The notes beneath the pieces are model-generated. The model made no database searches. It was given only the letters and a program-made list of their open reading frames with translations, and was not told where the DNA came from. Of a stretch of 41,867 nucleotides of DNA, positions 26,816-37,062 are shown piece by piece. The stretch comes from a bacterium (GTDB lineage Bacteria; Krumholzibacteriota; Krumholzibacteriia; Krumholzibacteriales; Krumholzibacteriaceae). The DNA is taken from assembly GCA_020350885.1 (NCBI GenBank), contig CP070727.1, positions 1,167,054 through 1,208,920 on the forward strand, written 5' to 3'. Both the position numbers and the translations under genes were made by a program. Every line of letters starts with the position of its first letter. Position 1 is the stretch's first letter.

Positions 26816-27244
26816 CTACTCTTCCTCTTCCTCCATATCATCCTCATCGGCATCCGCCGCTTCCTGCTCTCCGAGAAACTCCGTGTACTCGCTGTGGTCG
26901 AAGAGAACATCGAGCTCACCGGGATCGTTCATCTTGATCTTCACGAACCACCCGTCCTCGTAAGGGTCCTTGTTGACGATCTCGGGGGCCGAGACGGCAT
27001 CCGTGTTGACCGCCACGATCTCACCGCTCACCGGCGAGAATATATCCGCCACCGTCTTCACGGCCTCGATGGTTCCTATCGGATCCATCTGCTTGACGTG
27101 CGAACCGACCTCCGGCAACTCGATGTATACGATATCACCGAGCTCGGATGCGGCGTAGTCACTGATGCCAATGACGGCGACATTGCCCTCCTCGACGAAG
27201 ACCCACTCATGCTCTTTGGTGAATTGACATTCCTCCGGAACCAT
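26816..27244 (-). CDS. gcvH: Glycine cleavage system H protein with acidic tail
   Basis: GcvH is the lipoylated carrier that shuttles aminomethyl and electrons between the P, T and L proteins. The lipoyl lysine is Lys63 in GTIEAVKTVADIFSPVSGEI. FTKEHEWVFVEEGNVAVIGI is the standard opening. After the usual end (about residue 126, HSEYTEFLGEQ) the protein continues with a strongly acidic tail of Asp and Glu finishing EEEEE. That is longer than typical GcvH (about 125-130 residues) and its codons double as the gcvPA ribosome-binding region. AAGGAAGG precedes the ATG. Confidence 0.96.
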   Translation of the reverse strand: MVPEECQFTKEHEWVFVEEGNVAVIGISDYAASELGDIVYIELPEVGSHVKQMDPIGTIEAVKTVADIFSPVSGEIVAVNTDAVSAPEIVNKDPYEDGWFVKIKMNDPGELDVLFDHSEYTEFLGEQEAADADEDDMEEEEE

Positions 27245-27272
27245 TTTCTACCTTCCTTTCTGTTTGTTACAT

Positions 27273-28382
27273 TCAATCCTTCGAGCGACTTTTATAAAAC
27301 GGTATCCCGACACGCATGGCGGGAATCATCTTCCCCCGTATATCGATCGTAAACTCTCCCTTTCCGGCCGCGGCGCTTTGGATGAGTGCCATGGCCAGGC
27401 TCTTCCCGAGGGCCGGTGCAAATGTCCCCGACGTCACGGTCCCGACACTCTCACCGTTATACAACACGGTAAAGCCCTGCCGTGCTATCATACGGCCCTC
27501 GATCTCCAGACCGACGAGTGTACGTGCCGGTCCACGCTCTTTTTCCGATGCAAGGGCCTTCCTACCGATAAAATCTCCCTTTTTAAATTTCACCAGCCAG
27601 GAAAGCCCCGCCTCGAGCGGGGAGGTCTCCTCGTCGATCTCATGACCGTAGAGACAGTAGCTCGCCTCGAACCGGAGGGTGTCGCGTGCGCCGAGACCGA
27701 TCGGCGCCGCTTTCATCCCCTTGCCGGCCCCGAGGAGTTCGTTCCAGAGCCCGAGTGCCTGACCTGCCGGCAGGTATATTTCGTATCCCTGTTCCCCCGT
27801 GTATCCCGTGCGGGAGAGTATCACCTCTTCTCCGTCACGTTCGAATGTAAAAAAATTGTAATATGCAAGGCCCTTTAGCTTTTCAGCATGTGATTGCCCG
27901 AATCCGCTGGCGAGCAGGAGCTCCAGGGAGCGTGGGCCCTGCACGGCGATCTGGCCGATCCTATCGGTCCGGTCATCGACCGTACAACCACTGGGGGCTG
28001 TATCTATTAGATGATCGTGTATCTTCTCCGTGTTGACCGCATTGACGACCAGCAGAACCCGCTCGTCGGACAACCGGTATACGAGCAGATCATCGAGCAC
28101 CTTGCCGTCTTCGTTGCATGCTACCGTATAACAGACCTGCCCGGCTACAAGCTTCGCCACACTGTTCGTGACAACGTAATCTGCGAACTCGACGGCCTTC
28201 GTGCCCGAGAGCTCGATCTCTCCCATGTGACTCACGTCGAAGAGACCGACCGTTGTACGCACCCTGTTGTGCTCTGCCACGATCCCCTCGAATGTTACGG
28301 GCATGAGGAAACCGGCGAACTCGACGATTTTTCCCCCCGCCGCAACGTGGGCCTCGTATAGTGGAGTCTTCTTCGGTGTCAT
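27273..28382 (-). CDS. gcvT: Aminomethyltransferase (glycine cleavage T protein)
   Basis: GcvT transfers the aminomethyl carbon from lipoyl-GcvH to tetrahydrofolate, releasing ammonia. The 369-residue protein starts KKTPLYEAHVAAGGKIVEFAGFLMPV and has the SHMGEIELSG motif, the catalytic Asp region NEDGKVLDDLLVYR, and the SRTGYTGEQGYEIY and LGARDTLRFEASYCLYGHE segments. AAAGG lies 8 nt before the ATG. It lies 43 nt after uvrA and 28 nt before gcvH. That leaves no room for a glycine riboswitch directly upstream. The dihydrolipoamide dehydrogenase (L protein) is not in this window. Confidence 0.97.
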   Translation of the reverse strand: MTPKKTPLYEAHVAAGGKIVEFAGFLMPVTFEGIVAEHNRVRTTVGLFDVSHMGEIELSGTKAVEFADYVVTNSVAKLVAGQVCYTVACNEDGKVLDDLLVYRLSDERVLLVVNAVNTEKIHDHLIDTAPSGCTVDDRTDRIGQIAVQGPRSLELLLASGFGQSHAEKLKGLAYYNFFTFERDGEEVILSRTGYTGEQGYEIYLPAGQALGLWNELLGAGKGMKAAPIGLGARDTLRFEASYCLYGHEIDEETSPLEAGLSWLVKFKKGDFIGRKALASEKERGPARTLVGLEIEGRMIARQGFTVLYNGESVGTVTSGTFAPALGKSLAMALIQSAAAGKGEFTIDIRGKMIPAMRVGIPFYKSRSKD

Positions 28383-28425
28383 TCACAAACCTTTCGATTA
28401 CTGTAATTGCCCCTCCGGGTCAAGG

Positions 28426-31284
28426 TCAATGCGCACGTTTCTTCTTGCGTTTCTTGCTCCCCGGCACCTTTGCCGGTTCGACGAACCGTTTGAGCATCTG
28501 CCCGGTATAGGAACGTACGCACATGATGATCTCGCTCGGGGCGCCTGCGAAGACGACCTCACCCCCCCGCTCCCCTCCCTCGGGTCCGAGATCTATAATG
28601 TGGTCCGCATGGCGGATTATATCCGGATTGTGCTCGATCACAAGCACGGTATTGCCGCGGTCGGTGAGCTCGTTCAGGACATCCATGAGCAGGTTGACAT
28701 CCTCGAAGTGCAGGCCGGTGCTCGGCTCGTCGAGGATGTAGAGTGTGGATCCCGTTCCGATCTTCGAGAGCTCTGAGGCGAGCTTCACCCGCTGCGCTTC
28801 ACCGCCCGAGAGGGTGGTGGCGGGCTGGCCCAGGCGGATATACCCGAGGCCGACATCGTGGAGTGTCTTCAGCTTGCGTAGTACCGGCGGGATATTCTCG
28901 AAGAACCCGATCGCCTCCTCGACGGTCATCTCCAGTACCTCGGCGATATTCCGGTTCTTGAAGGTCACCTCGAGGGTTTCACGGTTGTAGCGCTTGCCCT
29001 TGCATTCCTGGCAGTGCACGTAGACATCGGGTAGAAAGTGCATCTCCACCTTGATCATTCCCTCGCCGCGGCACGTCTCGCACCGCCCCCCCTTCACATT
29101 GAAGCTGAACCGGCCCGGTTTGTAGCCCCGCATGCGGGAGGCCGGAAGTCTGGAGAAGAGATCCCTGATCGGACCGAAGAGCCCGGTGTAGGTGGCGGGA
29201 TTCGATCGCGGTGTCCGGCCGATGGGAGACTGGTCGATATTGATGACCTTGTCGATATGCTCGATCCCCTCGACCCTGTCATGGGCGCCGGGAAGCTTTG
29301 TACCCCGGTAGAACGAACGGTGCAGCGCCCGGTAGAGGATGTCGCTCACGAGCGTACTCTTTCCCGAGCCGGATACACCGGTCACGCACACGAGCTTTCC
29401 GAGGGGAAATACGACGTCGATACCCTTCAGGTTGTTGGCCCGGGCCCCCCGGACGGTAAGTGCGACACCGTTTCCCCGTCCCCTGCCGTCCTTGAGCTCG
29501 AAGTACTGCTCCCTCTTGAGATAGCTCCCCGTGAGGCTCCGTGCGGTGTTCATGATCACCCGCGGAGTACCCACAGCCACGACCTCACCACCCTTCTCGC
29601 CCGCCCCGGGGCCGAGATCGATCACGTAATCCGCAGAGAGGATCGTATTGCGGTCGTGCTCGATGACGATGACCGTATTACCGGCGTTTCTGAGCTCCAT
29701 GAGCGTCGAGATCAGCCGGGAGTTGTCACGCTGGTGGAGCCCTATCGAGGGTTCATCGAGTATGTAGAGAACACCGACGAGTTTCGAGCCGATCTGTGTG
29801 GCGAGCCTGATACGCTGTGCCTCACCGCCGGCGAGTGTACCGGCGGACCGATCGAGGGTGAGATAGTCGAGTCCGACATCCGAGAGAAACTGTAACCGTG
29901 AGACGATTTCCCTCAGGAGCGGCTCGCCCACGATCCTGTCGTTCCCCGTAAGCTCGAGGGAGGCGAAGAACTCCCTGCTCCGTTCGATCGGCAGCCCCAC
30001 CACATCGGCGATCGCCTTTCCCTTCAGCGTCACGGAAAGGCTCTCCGGCCTCAGTCTGCTCCCCCCGCAGGCCGTGCACGGGCTTGCGGTCATGTATGAT
30101 TCGATCCAGTGCCGTATCGCCTCGGATTTGGTCTGATGGTACCTTCTCCTGAGGTTCGGGATGATCCCTTCCCAGGTTGTGTAGTATTCGCCGCGCCCCC
30201 GCTCGAAGTCGTACTGGACGATGATCTCCTCGTCGGAGCCGAAGAGGATAACCTTCTGAATGCGTTTCGGCAGCCTCCTGAAAGGGACATCGAGCGAGAA
30301 ACCGAATCGTTCGGCGAGTGCCTCGAGGCGGTAACGGAACCAGTTCTCCTTGAGCGGACCGACCGGTGCCAGCGCGCCCCCGGCGATGCTCAGCTCCTCG
30401 TCCGGTACGACGAGCTGCCGTGCGAAGTCGATCCTGGTCCCCAGACCGTGGCATTCGGGACAGGCGCCGTAGGGGGAATTGAACGAGAACATCCTCGGCG
30501 AGATCTCACCGAGGCTCACGTTGCAGTAGGGACAGGCATATTCGAGGCTGTAGAGCGACTCCACCCCTTCCCTGAGCACCAGGACGACTCCGCCTCCGGT
30601 CTTTGCGGCGACCTCCACGGAATCGGCGAGGCGCCGTCCGATCCCTTCCTTGATTCGCAGCCTGTCGACGACGACCTCGATCGTGTGCTTTTTGTTCCTG
30701 GCGAGCTTGATCTCCTCGCCGAGCTCCCGCATTCTTCCATCGATACGTACTCTGGTAAAACCTTCCCGAACGAGCCTCTCCAGAAGCACACGGTGCTCCC
30801 CTTTGCGCCCCCGTACAATGGGCGCCATTATCACGAGCCTCGTTCCGCGATCAAAGGCACGCAGCCGGTCGACGATCTGTGCCACCGATTGCTGCGAGAT
30901 CCGCCTCCCGCATCCCGGACAGTGCGGTTCCCCCACACGGGCGAAGAGCACACGTAGATAGTCGTACACCTCCGTGATCGTTCCGACGGTCGAGCGGGGA
31001 TTCCGGGATGTCGTCTTCTGATCGATCGAGATGGCGGGTGAGAGACCCTCGATACTGTCGACATCGGGCTTTTCCATCTGCTCGAGAAACTGCCGGGCAT
31101 AGCTGGAGAGGGATTCGACGTACCGGCGCTGCCCCTCGGCATAGATCGTATCGAAGGCGAGGGATGATTTCCCCGATCCGCTGAGGCCGGTGATGACGAC
31201 GAGCTTGTTTCGCGGGATCGTGACCGTGATATTTTTCAGGTTGTGCTCACGCGCCCCCTTGACCACGAGGCTCTCACGAGCCAT
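28426..31284 (-). CDS. uvrA: Excinuclease ABC subunit A
   Basis: UvrA is the damage-recognition ATPase of nucleotide excision repair. The 952-residue protein has two ABC cassettes: the first Walker A GLSGSGKS at residues 33-40, the second GVSGSGKST in the C-terminal half, and two LSGGEAQR or AGGEAQR signature motifs. Zinc-binding cysteines are visible in CPGC, CPYC...CPEC, CTAC and CETC...CQEC. The last ten residues are a Lys/Arg-rich tail. Its start overlaps the end of the TPR gene by 11 nt and the glycine cleavage genes follow at once. This is an unusual place for a repair gene and suggests co-transcription by packing rather than function. Confidence 0.98.
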   Translation of the reverse strand: MARESLVVKGAREHNLKNITVTIPRNKLVVITGLSGSGKSSLAFDTIYAEGQRRYVESLSSYARQFLEQMEKPDVDSIEGLSPAISIDQKTTSRNPRSTVGTITEVYDYLRVLFARVGEPHCPGCGRRISQQSVAQIVDRLRAFDRGTRLVIMAPIVRGRKGEHRVLLERLVREGFTRVRIDGRMRELGEEIKLARNKKHTIEVVVDRLRIKEGIGRRLADSVEVAAKTGGGVVLVLREGVESLYSLEYACPYCNVSLGEISPRMFSFNSPYGACPECHGLGTRIDFARQLVVPDEELSIAGGALAPVGPLKENWFRYRLEALAERFGFSLDVPFRRLPKRIQKVILFGSDEEIIVQYDFERGRGEYYTTWEGIIPNLRRRYHQTKSEAIRHWIESYMTASPCTACGGSRLRPESLSVTLKGKAIADVVGLPIERSREFFASLELTGNDRIVGEPLLREIVSRLQFLSDVGLDYLTLDRSAGTLAGGEAQRIRLATQIGSKLVGVLYILDEPSIGLHQRDNSRLISTLMELRNAGNTVIVIEHDRNTILSADYVIDLGPGAGEKGGEVVAVGTPRVIMNTARSLTGSYLKREQYFELKDGRGRGNGVALTVRGARANNLKGIDVVFPLGKLVCVTGVSGSGKSTLVSDILYRALHRSFYRGTKLPGAHDRVEGIEHIDKVINIDQSPIGRTPRSNPATYTGLFGPIRDLFSRLPASRMRGYKPGRFSFNVKGGRCETCRGEGMIKVEMHFLPDVYVHCQECKGKRYNRETLEVTFKNRNIAEVLEMTVEEAIGFFENIPPVLRKLKTLHDVGLGYIRLGQPATTLSGGEAQRVKLASELSKIGTGSTLYILDEPSTGLHFEDVNLLMDVLNELTDRGNTVLVIEHNPDIIRHADHIIDLGPEGGERGGEVVFAGAPSEIIMCVRSYTGQMLKRFVEPAKVPGSKKRKKKRAH

Positions 31285-34200
31285 TCCGACCCCCCCTCAC
31301 ACAACCCGAGATACCGAAATCATCAGGAGGGCCGGGACCGTTCCCACCCCCATCGGAATCACGCTGCCCTTCCTCCTCATCCTTCTCGCCTGCCATGCGG
31401 AGGCGATCGAGTCCCTTCTGGGCCACCCTGCCCCAATCCGAACCTGCCCCGTGAGAAGCGATAACATCGAGGTATATCTTCTCCGCCTGGTCGACGGCGT
31501 CCATGAGCTCGTAACATGCGGCGGCTTCGAGCTTGGAGGTCACACCCCACATACCGCCGGTCTTGAGGTACGGCACGCGGAGAAACTCGCGCACCGCCTC
31601 TTGATACCGCCCAAGCCCCTTCAGGGCGCTTCCCGACCAGTAATGGGCCCTCCCCTGCTGCTCCTCGCTGCGGGCTATGGCGGGGATCCGCGTAAAGACC
31701 TCATAGGCCATATCGTAGCGGCCCGCCTGGCTGTAGCTGAAACCGAGGTTGAAGAAGATCTCGACGATATCCTCGTGTTCGGGATAGTGCTCAGTAATGG
31801 TGCTCCATGCATCGGCCGCTTTCTCCCACTCCTCGAGTTCCTGGTAGATCCGCCCGAGGTTCCGCAATGCGAGGAAGGAGAAATCCCTGTCCGATGTAGC
31901 CTCAGCGGCGAGTGCATAATGTTGCGCCGATAGATTCAGGTTGCCGGAGGCATAATGTGCCGAGGCGAGCTTGAAATAGACCTGGTCCGTGATGGGGGAT
32001 CCTGGTGATTCGACCAGTAGCGCATTGAGTTTTTGAATTGCCGGTTCGTATCCGCCGCGCTTGAGATCGCACAGGGCAAGGTAGTAGAGGGCGCTCGCCG
32101 CCTCTGCGGTCCCCGGATACGTATCCCTGATACCCTGAAGTGTTTCTGTAGCCTCCTCACATCGGCCTTTATCGGCCAGCACCCTGCCCCTCTCGAGCAG
32201 AACAGCCGGGAGATGTCTCCCGCCCGGGGCCAGAGAACGCAGGATCTCGAGGTCTCTGTCACCCTTCTTGAACTCACCGAGTCCGAAATACGCCTTCGCC
32301 CTCCCTGCAAGGACACGGCTGGAGTCCGCCCCGTCGAATTTCAACGCATCGGAATAGTGACGGACGGCCTGCCCGGGGGCCCCGGTCTCGAAGGAGGCGG
32401 TACCGAGAAGGACGAGCGACTCGGCGGAGCGCCGCAGCGAGACGAGCTCCTCGAGAAACGGCAGTGCCGCCTCCGCATCACCCCGCCCCAACATACGTGC
32501 ACCGAGCATCCGGATTACACGGGCCCTGAGGCTTTGCGAGAGCCCGCTCTTTTTTTCGAGCTGTGTCAGAAGCGCATCTACCCGATCGTGTTCCCCGAGC
32601 CGATCTCGGGAGAGTGCCTCCCGGTAGAGGGCCTCATCGGCGAGTGTGCTGTTCGGATAGCTCTTTGCGAAGCCTGCGTACCGCTCTGCGGCTCCTTTGA
32701 AACGGCTTTGGGAGTAAGAGCAATCGCCGAGACGGAGTGTGCATTTCTCCGCGAGGGACCTGCGCGGCCCCCGGGCCAGGCAACGCTCGAAGATCGTCCG
32801 TGCCCGGTGATAATCCTTGAGCTTGATCAGCGTCTCGCCGAGATCGTAGAGTACGGGGACGGCACGCGGATCGTCTCCATAATGAAGCACGAATTCCTCG
32901 AATGCATGGGCCGATCCGTTTGGATCGTTTTTAAGGCGGAAGAGGTACCCCCTTTTCAGGGCGGCCTCGCATTTCTGCCCCTCATTGGCGGCCCCATCGA
33001 GTATCTCCCTGCTTACAGCCAGAGCGCTGTCCGCCGCCCAGCCAGCTCCGGCCTGGGCGAGTCCATAGAGAACGTCGAGTTTTTCCGCAAGCGCCCACCA
33101 TCTGCCGTCACCGTCGCCGTAATACCCGATATACTCGTCGAGTTTCTCGCAGCGCTCGTGAGGTTTCCATTCGGGCAACTTGAGTCCGATATATCCGCGG
33201 TGGGCGATATCCCCCCAGTGCGTGCCGTGATATTCCCGGGCGACATCGAGCCAGAGGGAAAGGGCCTCGCGCCGATCTTTACCGGCATCTTCACCCCGTG
33301 CCTGCGCCAGACTGAAACGATCGGCGAATGCCTTTCCGAGATAGTACCGTGCTCCCGCCCGTATCGAGTCGGGAAGCTCCTGTTCGAGAAGCGATGTGAG
33401 GAGCTCCATGGCGCCCGCCCTGTCGCCACCGTTATCGAGCAGGACAATCGCCGCCCGCAGCTTCCGCTCGGCCCGGTCCCACCCACTCGATGCAATACGG
33501 GCGAGGTTTCGCATCGAGCTCCGATCAGCCTCGTGCAGCAGATCCAGGTAGTCGAGGCGTTTGCCGGCCTCGGCGATGTATGTACCGCTTGGATAGTGCT
33601 CGAGAAGTTGCCGGTAATCGGCCGCTGCACCCGAGTGATCACCTATCCGCTCCCGTATCCGGCCCGAATTCCAGAGGGCTTGCTCCGCCAGATCACTACC
33701 CGGTGCCCCATCGGCGATCGTATCCCAGTACCGAAGCGCGGAGAGCGTATCGCCGAGCCCCTCGATCGAGAGGGACGCCAGCCTGGATATGATCATCAGT
33801 CGCTCATTGTCTTCTGCCCCCTCGAGGAGCGCCAGGTGATAGATCCGTGCCGCCTTGTGCGGCGAGTCCTTTCGGTGGAGAAGCTCCGCCTCCAGTATCA
33901 GGGCCTCCCTGCGGTGGGGTGAGCGGGGGAAGGTGTGTCTCAGGGTAGCAAGGGCTGCGAGTGCATCGTCCATCCTCTGCATCCGGGCGAGAACCTTGCC
34001 GGTCAGGAGCTGCAGTTCTCCAGTGCTGTCGGCCATAGCACCTTCAGATTGCAGCTCATTGATAAAGGAGAGGGCTTCATCGTACTCGTCGAGCCTCCAC
34101 GCAGCCTGGATCGCCTCCCGGTAGACGCTTCCCCGCCGGGCCGATTCGGGATACCGGCTCAGGTACCGTTTTGACTCGTCGAGTAGCTCTGTGTCGTCTC

Positions 34201-35002
34201 CCCGCTCCACGAAGATCTCTATAATATGGAAGGATGCGCGTTCCTGGAGGGATTTCTCCTCGAATCCGTCGAGCACGCGCGTGAAATGCCGCCTGGCCGA
34301 TTCCGTATCCCCCCGCCCTCTCGCCCGTTCTCCGAGCTTGAGCAGCGCCAGGGCGGCAACGGGGGAGCGCGGATGCTTCTTGACGAGATCATCGAGCGTC
34401 GTCTCCGCCTCGAGATCCCGACCGAGGTGGCCGAGGGCCAGGGCGAGACTGTAGCGCGCCCGCGGGAGGAGATCGGAACGTGTGTGCTCGTTGATCAGCC
34501 TTCTGAGTACGAGAGATGCCTGTGCAAAATCACCCGCCGAGAGGAGGTATTCACCCGCATCGAGTAGGGCCTGCCCGACGAGGGGACAATCGGAGTAGGT
34601 GTCCGGTATCACCAGCAGCTCCTCGGCCCCTTCACGGTACCGTTTGAGTGACTTGAGGATAGATCCACGATAATAACGCACCGTGCAGGCCCGCTGGTCC
34701 CCGCTGTAGGCGGCAAGAAATGTGTCGAAGGTCTCGAGGGCCTCGATCGCCTTGCCTGCCTGCATGTACGACTCGCCGGCACTCACGAGCGCCTCGGGCC
34801 GGAAGATGCTCCTCGGGTACTTCTCGGCGAACCGGAGGAACTCCTCGGCCGCGGCGATGTACATCCCGTCATCCCTGAGACGCCGCGCAAAACGCAGATC
34901 TTCTGTTTCACCGGCTTCCGGTTGCGAGAGGTGGGCCAGTGCGAGTAACACTGCAATTGTGGCCAGGAGTACGCACCGGATGCGTCTGAGATTGATTGTC
35001 AA
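31274..35002 (-). CDS. Very large secreted tetratricopeptide-repeat protein
   Basis: This is a TPR solenoid of about 1240 residues with no recognised enzymatic domain. I place the start at the TTG at 35002 because a perfect AAGGAGGT (35016-35009) precedes it. The ATG at 35035 would put that site inside the coding sequence. A signal peptide follows ([17 protein letters not shown], then an A-G-E cleavage-like site). Helical repeats of the form ALxxxGExxxxxGDxxxAxxxxxxxxxxYP run to the end, resembling the BamD/YbgF-like tandem TPRs of periplasmic scaffolds. The C-terminus is Gly/Asp-rich. It may scaffold envelope complexes; the partner is unknown. Downstream uvrA overlaps it by 11 nt. Confidence 0.85.
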   Translation of the reverse strand: MTINLRRIRCVLLATIAVLLALAHLSQPEAGETEDLRFARRLRDDGMYIAAAEEFLRFAEKYPRSIFRPEALVSAGESYMQAGKAIEALETFDTFLAAYSGDQRACTVRYYRGSILKSLKRYREGAEELLVIPDTYSDCPLVGQALLDAGEYLLSAGDFAQASLVLRRLINEHTRSDLLPRARYSLALALGHLGRDLEAETTLDDLVKKHPRSPVAALALLKLGERARGRGDTESARRHFTRVLDGFEEKSLQERASFHIIEIFVERGDDTELLDESKRYLSRYPESARRGSVYREAIQAAWRLDEYDEALSFINELQSEGAMADSTGELQLLTGKVLARMQRMDDALAALATLRHTFPRSPHRREALILEAELLHRKDSPHKAARIYHLALLEGAEDNERLMIISRLASLSIEGLGDTLSALRYWDTIADGAPGSDLAEQALWNSGRIRERIGDHSGAAADYRQLLEHYPSGTYIAEAGKRLDYLDLLHEADRSSMRNLARIASSGWDRAERKLRAAIVLLDNGGDRAGAMELLTSLLEQELPDSIRAGARYYLGKAFADRFSLAQARGEDAGKDRREALSLWLDVAREYHGTHWGDIAHRGYIGLKLPEWKPHERCEKLDEYIGYYGDGDGRWWALAEKLDVLYGLAQAGAGWAADSALAVSREILDGAANEGQKCEAALKRGYLFRLKNDPNGSAHAFEEFVLHYGDDPRAVPVLYDLGETLIKLKDYHRARTIFERCLARGPRRSLAEKCTLRLGDCSYSQSRFKGAAERYAGFAKSYPNSTLADEALYREALSRDRLGEHDRVDALLTQLEKKSGLSQSLRARVIRMLGARMLGRGDAEAALPFLEELVSLRRSAESLVLLGTASFETGAPGQAVRHYSDALKFDGADSSRVLAGRAKAYFGLGEFKKGDRDLEILRSLAPGGRHLPAVLLERGRVLADKGRCEEATETLQGIRDTYPGTAEAASALYYLALCDLKRGGYEPAIQKLNALLVESPGSPITDQVYFKLASAHYASGNLNLSAQHYALAAEATSDRDFSFLALRNLGRIYQELEEWEKAADAWSTITEHYPEHEDIVEIFFNLGFSYSQAGRYDMAYEVFTRIPAIARSEEQQGRAHYWSGSALKGLGRYQEAVREFLRVPYLKTGGMWGVTSKLEAAACYELMDAVDQAEKIYLDVIASHGAGSDWGRVAQKGLDRLRMAGEKDEEEGQRDSDGGGNGPGPPDDFGISGCVRGGRNGS

Positions 35003-35052
35003 CAAGATACCTCCTTGAAGCGAAGTCGGCATCAAGGAAAAAAAGATATTCT

Positions 35053-35081
35053 AAATTAGCAAATGGAAAGAGTACGGTCAA
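35053..35081 (-). promoter_or_regulatory. Possible promoter of the TPR-uvrA-gcv gene string
   Basis: Minus-strand -35 TTGACC (35081-35076), a 17-nt spacer and a weak -10 TAATTT (35058-35053), in the AT-rich part of the 205-nt gap before the TPR gene. Predicted leader is about 45 nt. The -10 match is poor. Confidence 0.4.
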
Positions 35082-35207
35082 CAGTGAAGCATCACCGCTA
35101 CCGTGCGGTATAAGAAGCTGCTGCCGCGTTGCATTCTCATCGTCTGTCCCGCACCCCGCCTGTGGCATACCCGACCTCATGGTACGGCCCTGGCATCCCC
35201 CGATGGA

Positions 35208-37010
35208 TCAATTACCTCGCCCCGGCAACCCGTACGGTGGCCGGGAAAATCTCGGATCAATCTCGACCGCCCTGCGGTACTCCTTCATCGCCTGCTCGCG
35301 AAGGCCCTTCTCAAGGTAGGCGGCGGCTAGATCGTAGTGCGCCCGCCCGTCTGCGGGATTGCACTCGACCGCCTTTCGGAGATGCTCGATACCCCGGTCG
35401 AGGGACCCCCGGGAGCGGTAGAGCATCCCCAGTCTGTAATGGGCCTTCGCGTACCTCGGGTAACGACGGACCGCCTCCTCGAACGCCTCGATCGCACGCT
35501 CCGTCTGCTTCTTCCAGGCATAGATCGATCCCATGCCGTAGTAGGCGCGCACGAAGGTGGGATCGATTCTGGCTATCGCAATGTACTGTTCGAGGGCTTC
35601 ATCGTAACGTTCCCGCTTGGCCAGTATGCTGGCAAGGTTGTACCGGGACATGACGTAGGTGGGATTGATAATGATGGCACTCTGATATGCACGGGCGGCG
35701 CTATCCAGCATGCCCGCCCGCTGGTAGGCGTATCCGAGGTTGTTGTACGCGATCATAGAGGACGGCTGCTGCCTCACCGTCTTCGACCAGAGGGTGATGT
35801 CCGACTCCCAGTCTGCATTGCGCCTGATCGTCATCAACGCCGAGAACACACATACAATGGCTATGCAGAGCAACGCCGCATACCTCTGAAACACGGCCGG
35901 CATGTGTTCGAAGCGCCGGTCGTAGAGGTGTCGTAAGAACACCGCCACGATGATGCAAAATCCCACGGAGGGAGCGTACAGGTAGCGCTCCGCAATGAAA
36001 TGCGGCGTGAGCGGAATGAAGTTGGCGACCGGAACGAGTGTGAGACAGACCCACAGAATCCCGAACGAAGCCCCGTGCCACCTCCTGTAGGACCACACGA
36101 TGCATGCAACAAGTACAATCATGAGTAGAATGGAGAAGAACACGGCCGGCGTATGGAGGGGAGCGGCATCCGGAAACGGGTATTCGGCGGTCAGGTTCGT
36201 GGGAAGGATCAGGAGTCTCACATAGTTCGCAATGGCCCGTGCGGCAATCCCAAACATTTGGGCGAACGATGTTCCACTCGTCTCCGTGCTCACCTCGAGA
36301 TGTCCCGACACCTCCGTTACACGCTCGGATATCATCCGGTTGTACGAGGCGACGATCAGATTCAGGACGAGTATCGCAAAGAACGGCGCCTGGTATCGCA
36401 GATGCTTCCTGAAAAACGATTTGATCGAGTCGGTCCTGTCGAAGTACCAATCGAAGGCGACGATGAGGAGCGGAAAGGTGAGCGAGACGGCCTCCTTCGA
36501 GAGGAGGCCGAGAATGAACGCAACGAGAGAGGTGAAATAGAACAGTACCGACCGGCCCCTGTGCGCATAGAGAACGATGGCCAGCAGTACGAAGAGCGTG
36601 GCGAGCAGGTCGGGACGGTTGGCGACGTTGTTCACCGCCTCGGTATGGACCGGATGGAGTGCAAAGAGCAGGGCGGCGAAAAAGGAGGCGACCCGGGACC
36701 GCAGGATTGCGGATGCGAAGAGATACACCAGTACGGTGCAGGCAACATGGATCAGGAGATTCGTCAGGTGGAAGCCGACGGGATTCAGGCCCCACACACT
36801 GTACTCGAGTGCATAGGTGATCCACCGCACGGGGCGGTACAGTGTAAGCTCATCGAATGTGCTCTTCCAGCCGCGGATCATCTCGTTCTGTTCGATGAGC
36901 CCGTGATCGTCGTAGACGAAACCGTTCTGAAGACTGTTCACGAAGACGAGTGCCGATACGGCGATCAATACCAGCACGACGATCGTTTGCTGCGAGGGTC
37001 TCCACCTCAT
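35208..37010 (-). CDS. TMTC-like membrane glycosyltransferase with C-terminal TPRs
   Basis: The protein resembles TMTC-type O-mannosyltransferases and bacterial GT-C enzymes that use lipid-linked sugars outside the membrane. The frame runs open to 37247, but the ATG at 37010 has AAAGG 9 nt upstream and gives a 600-residue protein starting in front of the first membrane helix. The first outer loop has the GT-C acidic pair Asp34-Asp35 (FVYDDHGLIEQN). LHPVHTEAVNNVANRPDLLA is a family hallmark. About ten membrane helices lead into five or six TPRs (from roughly residue 410) that could bind protein substrates. It ends the operon begun by the radical SAM gene, 52 nt after the nucleotidyltransferase. 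Confidence 0.82.
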   Translation of the reverse strand: MRWRPSQQTIVVLVLIAVSALVFVNSLQNGFVYDDHGLIEQNEMIRGWKSTFDELTLYRPVRWITYALEYSVWGLNPVGFHLTNLLIHVACTVLVYLFASAILRSRVASFFAALLFALHPVHTEAVNNVANRPDLLATLFVLLAIVLYAHRGRSVLFYFTSLVAFILGLLSKEAVSLTFPLLIVAFDWYFDRTDSIKSFFRKHLRYQAPFFAILVLNLIVASYNRMISERVTEVSGHLEVSTETSGTSFAQMFGIAARAIANYVRLLILPTNLTAEYPFPDAAPLHTPAVFFSILLMIVLVACIVWSYRRWHGASFGILWVCLTLVPVANFIPLTPHFIAERYLYAPSVGFCIIVAVFLRHLYDRRFEHMPAVFQRYAALLCIAIVCVFSALMTIRRNADWESDITLWSKTVRQQPSSMIAYNNLGYAYQRAGMLDSAARAYQSAIIINPTYVMSRYNLASILAKRERYDEALEQYIAIARIDPTFVRAYYGMGSIYAWKKQTERAIEAFEEAVRRYPRYAKAHYRLGMLYRSRGSLDRGIEHLRKAVECNPADGRAHYDLAAAYLEKGLREQAMKEYRRAVEIDPRFSRPPYGLPGRGN

Positions 37011-37062
37011 TGCACGTACCTTTCGATAGGCCTTGGAACCACCCGGATCGACGGCTCCCCGT

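Noticed and set aside
28383..28425. A glycine riboswitch upstream of gcvT
   Set aside because: Only 43 nt lie between uvrA and gcvT, too short for a glycine aptamer.
32033..33922. A 629-codon plus-strand frame opposite the TPR gene
   Set aside because: Mirror-frame artefact; the minus-strand frame has clear TPR periodicity and a signal peptide, this one has nothing recognisable.
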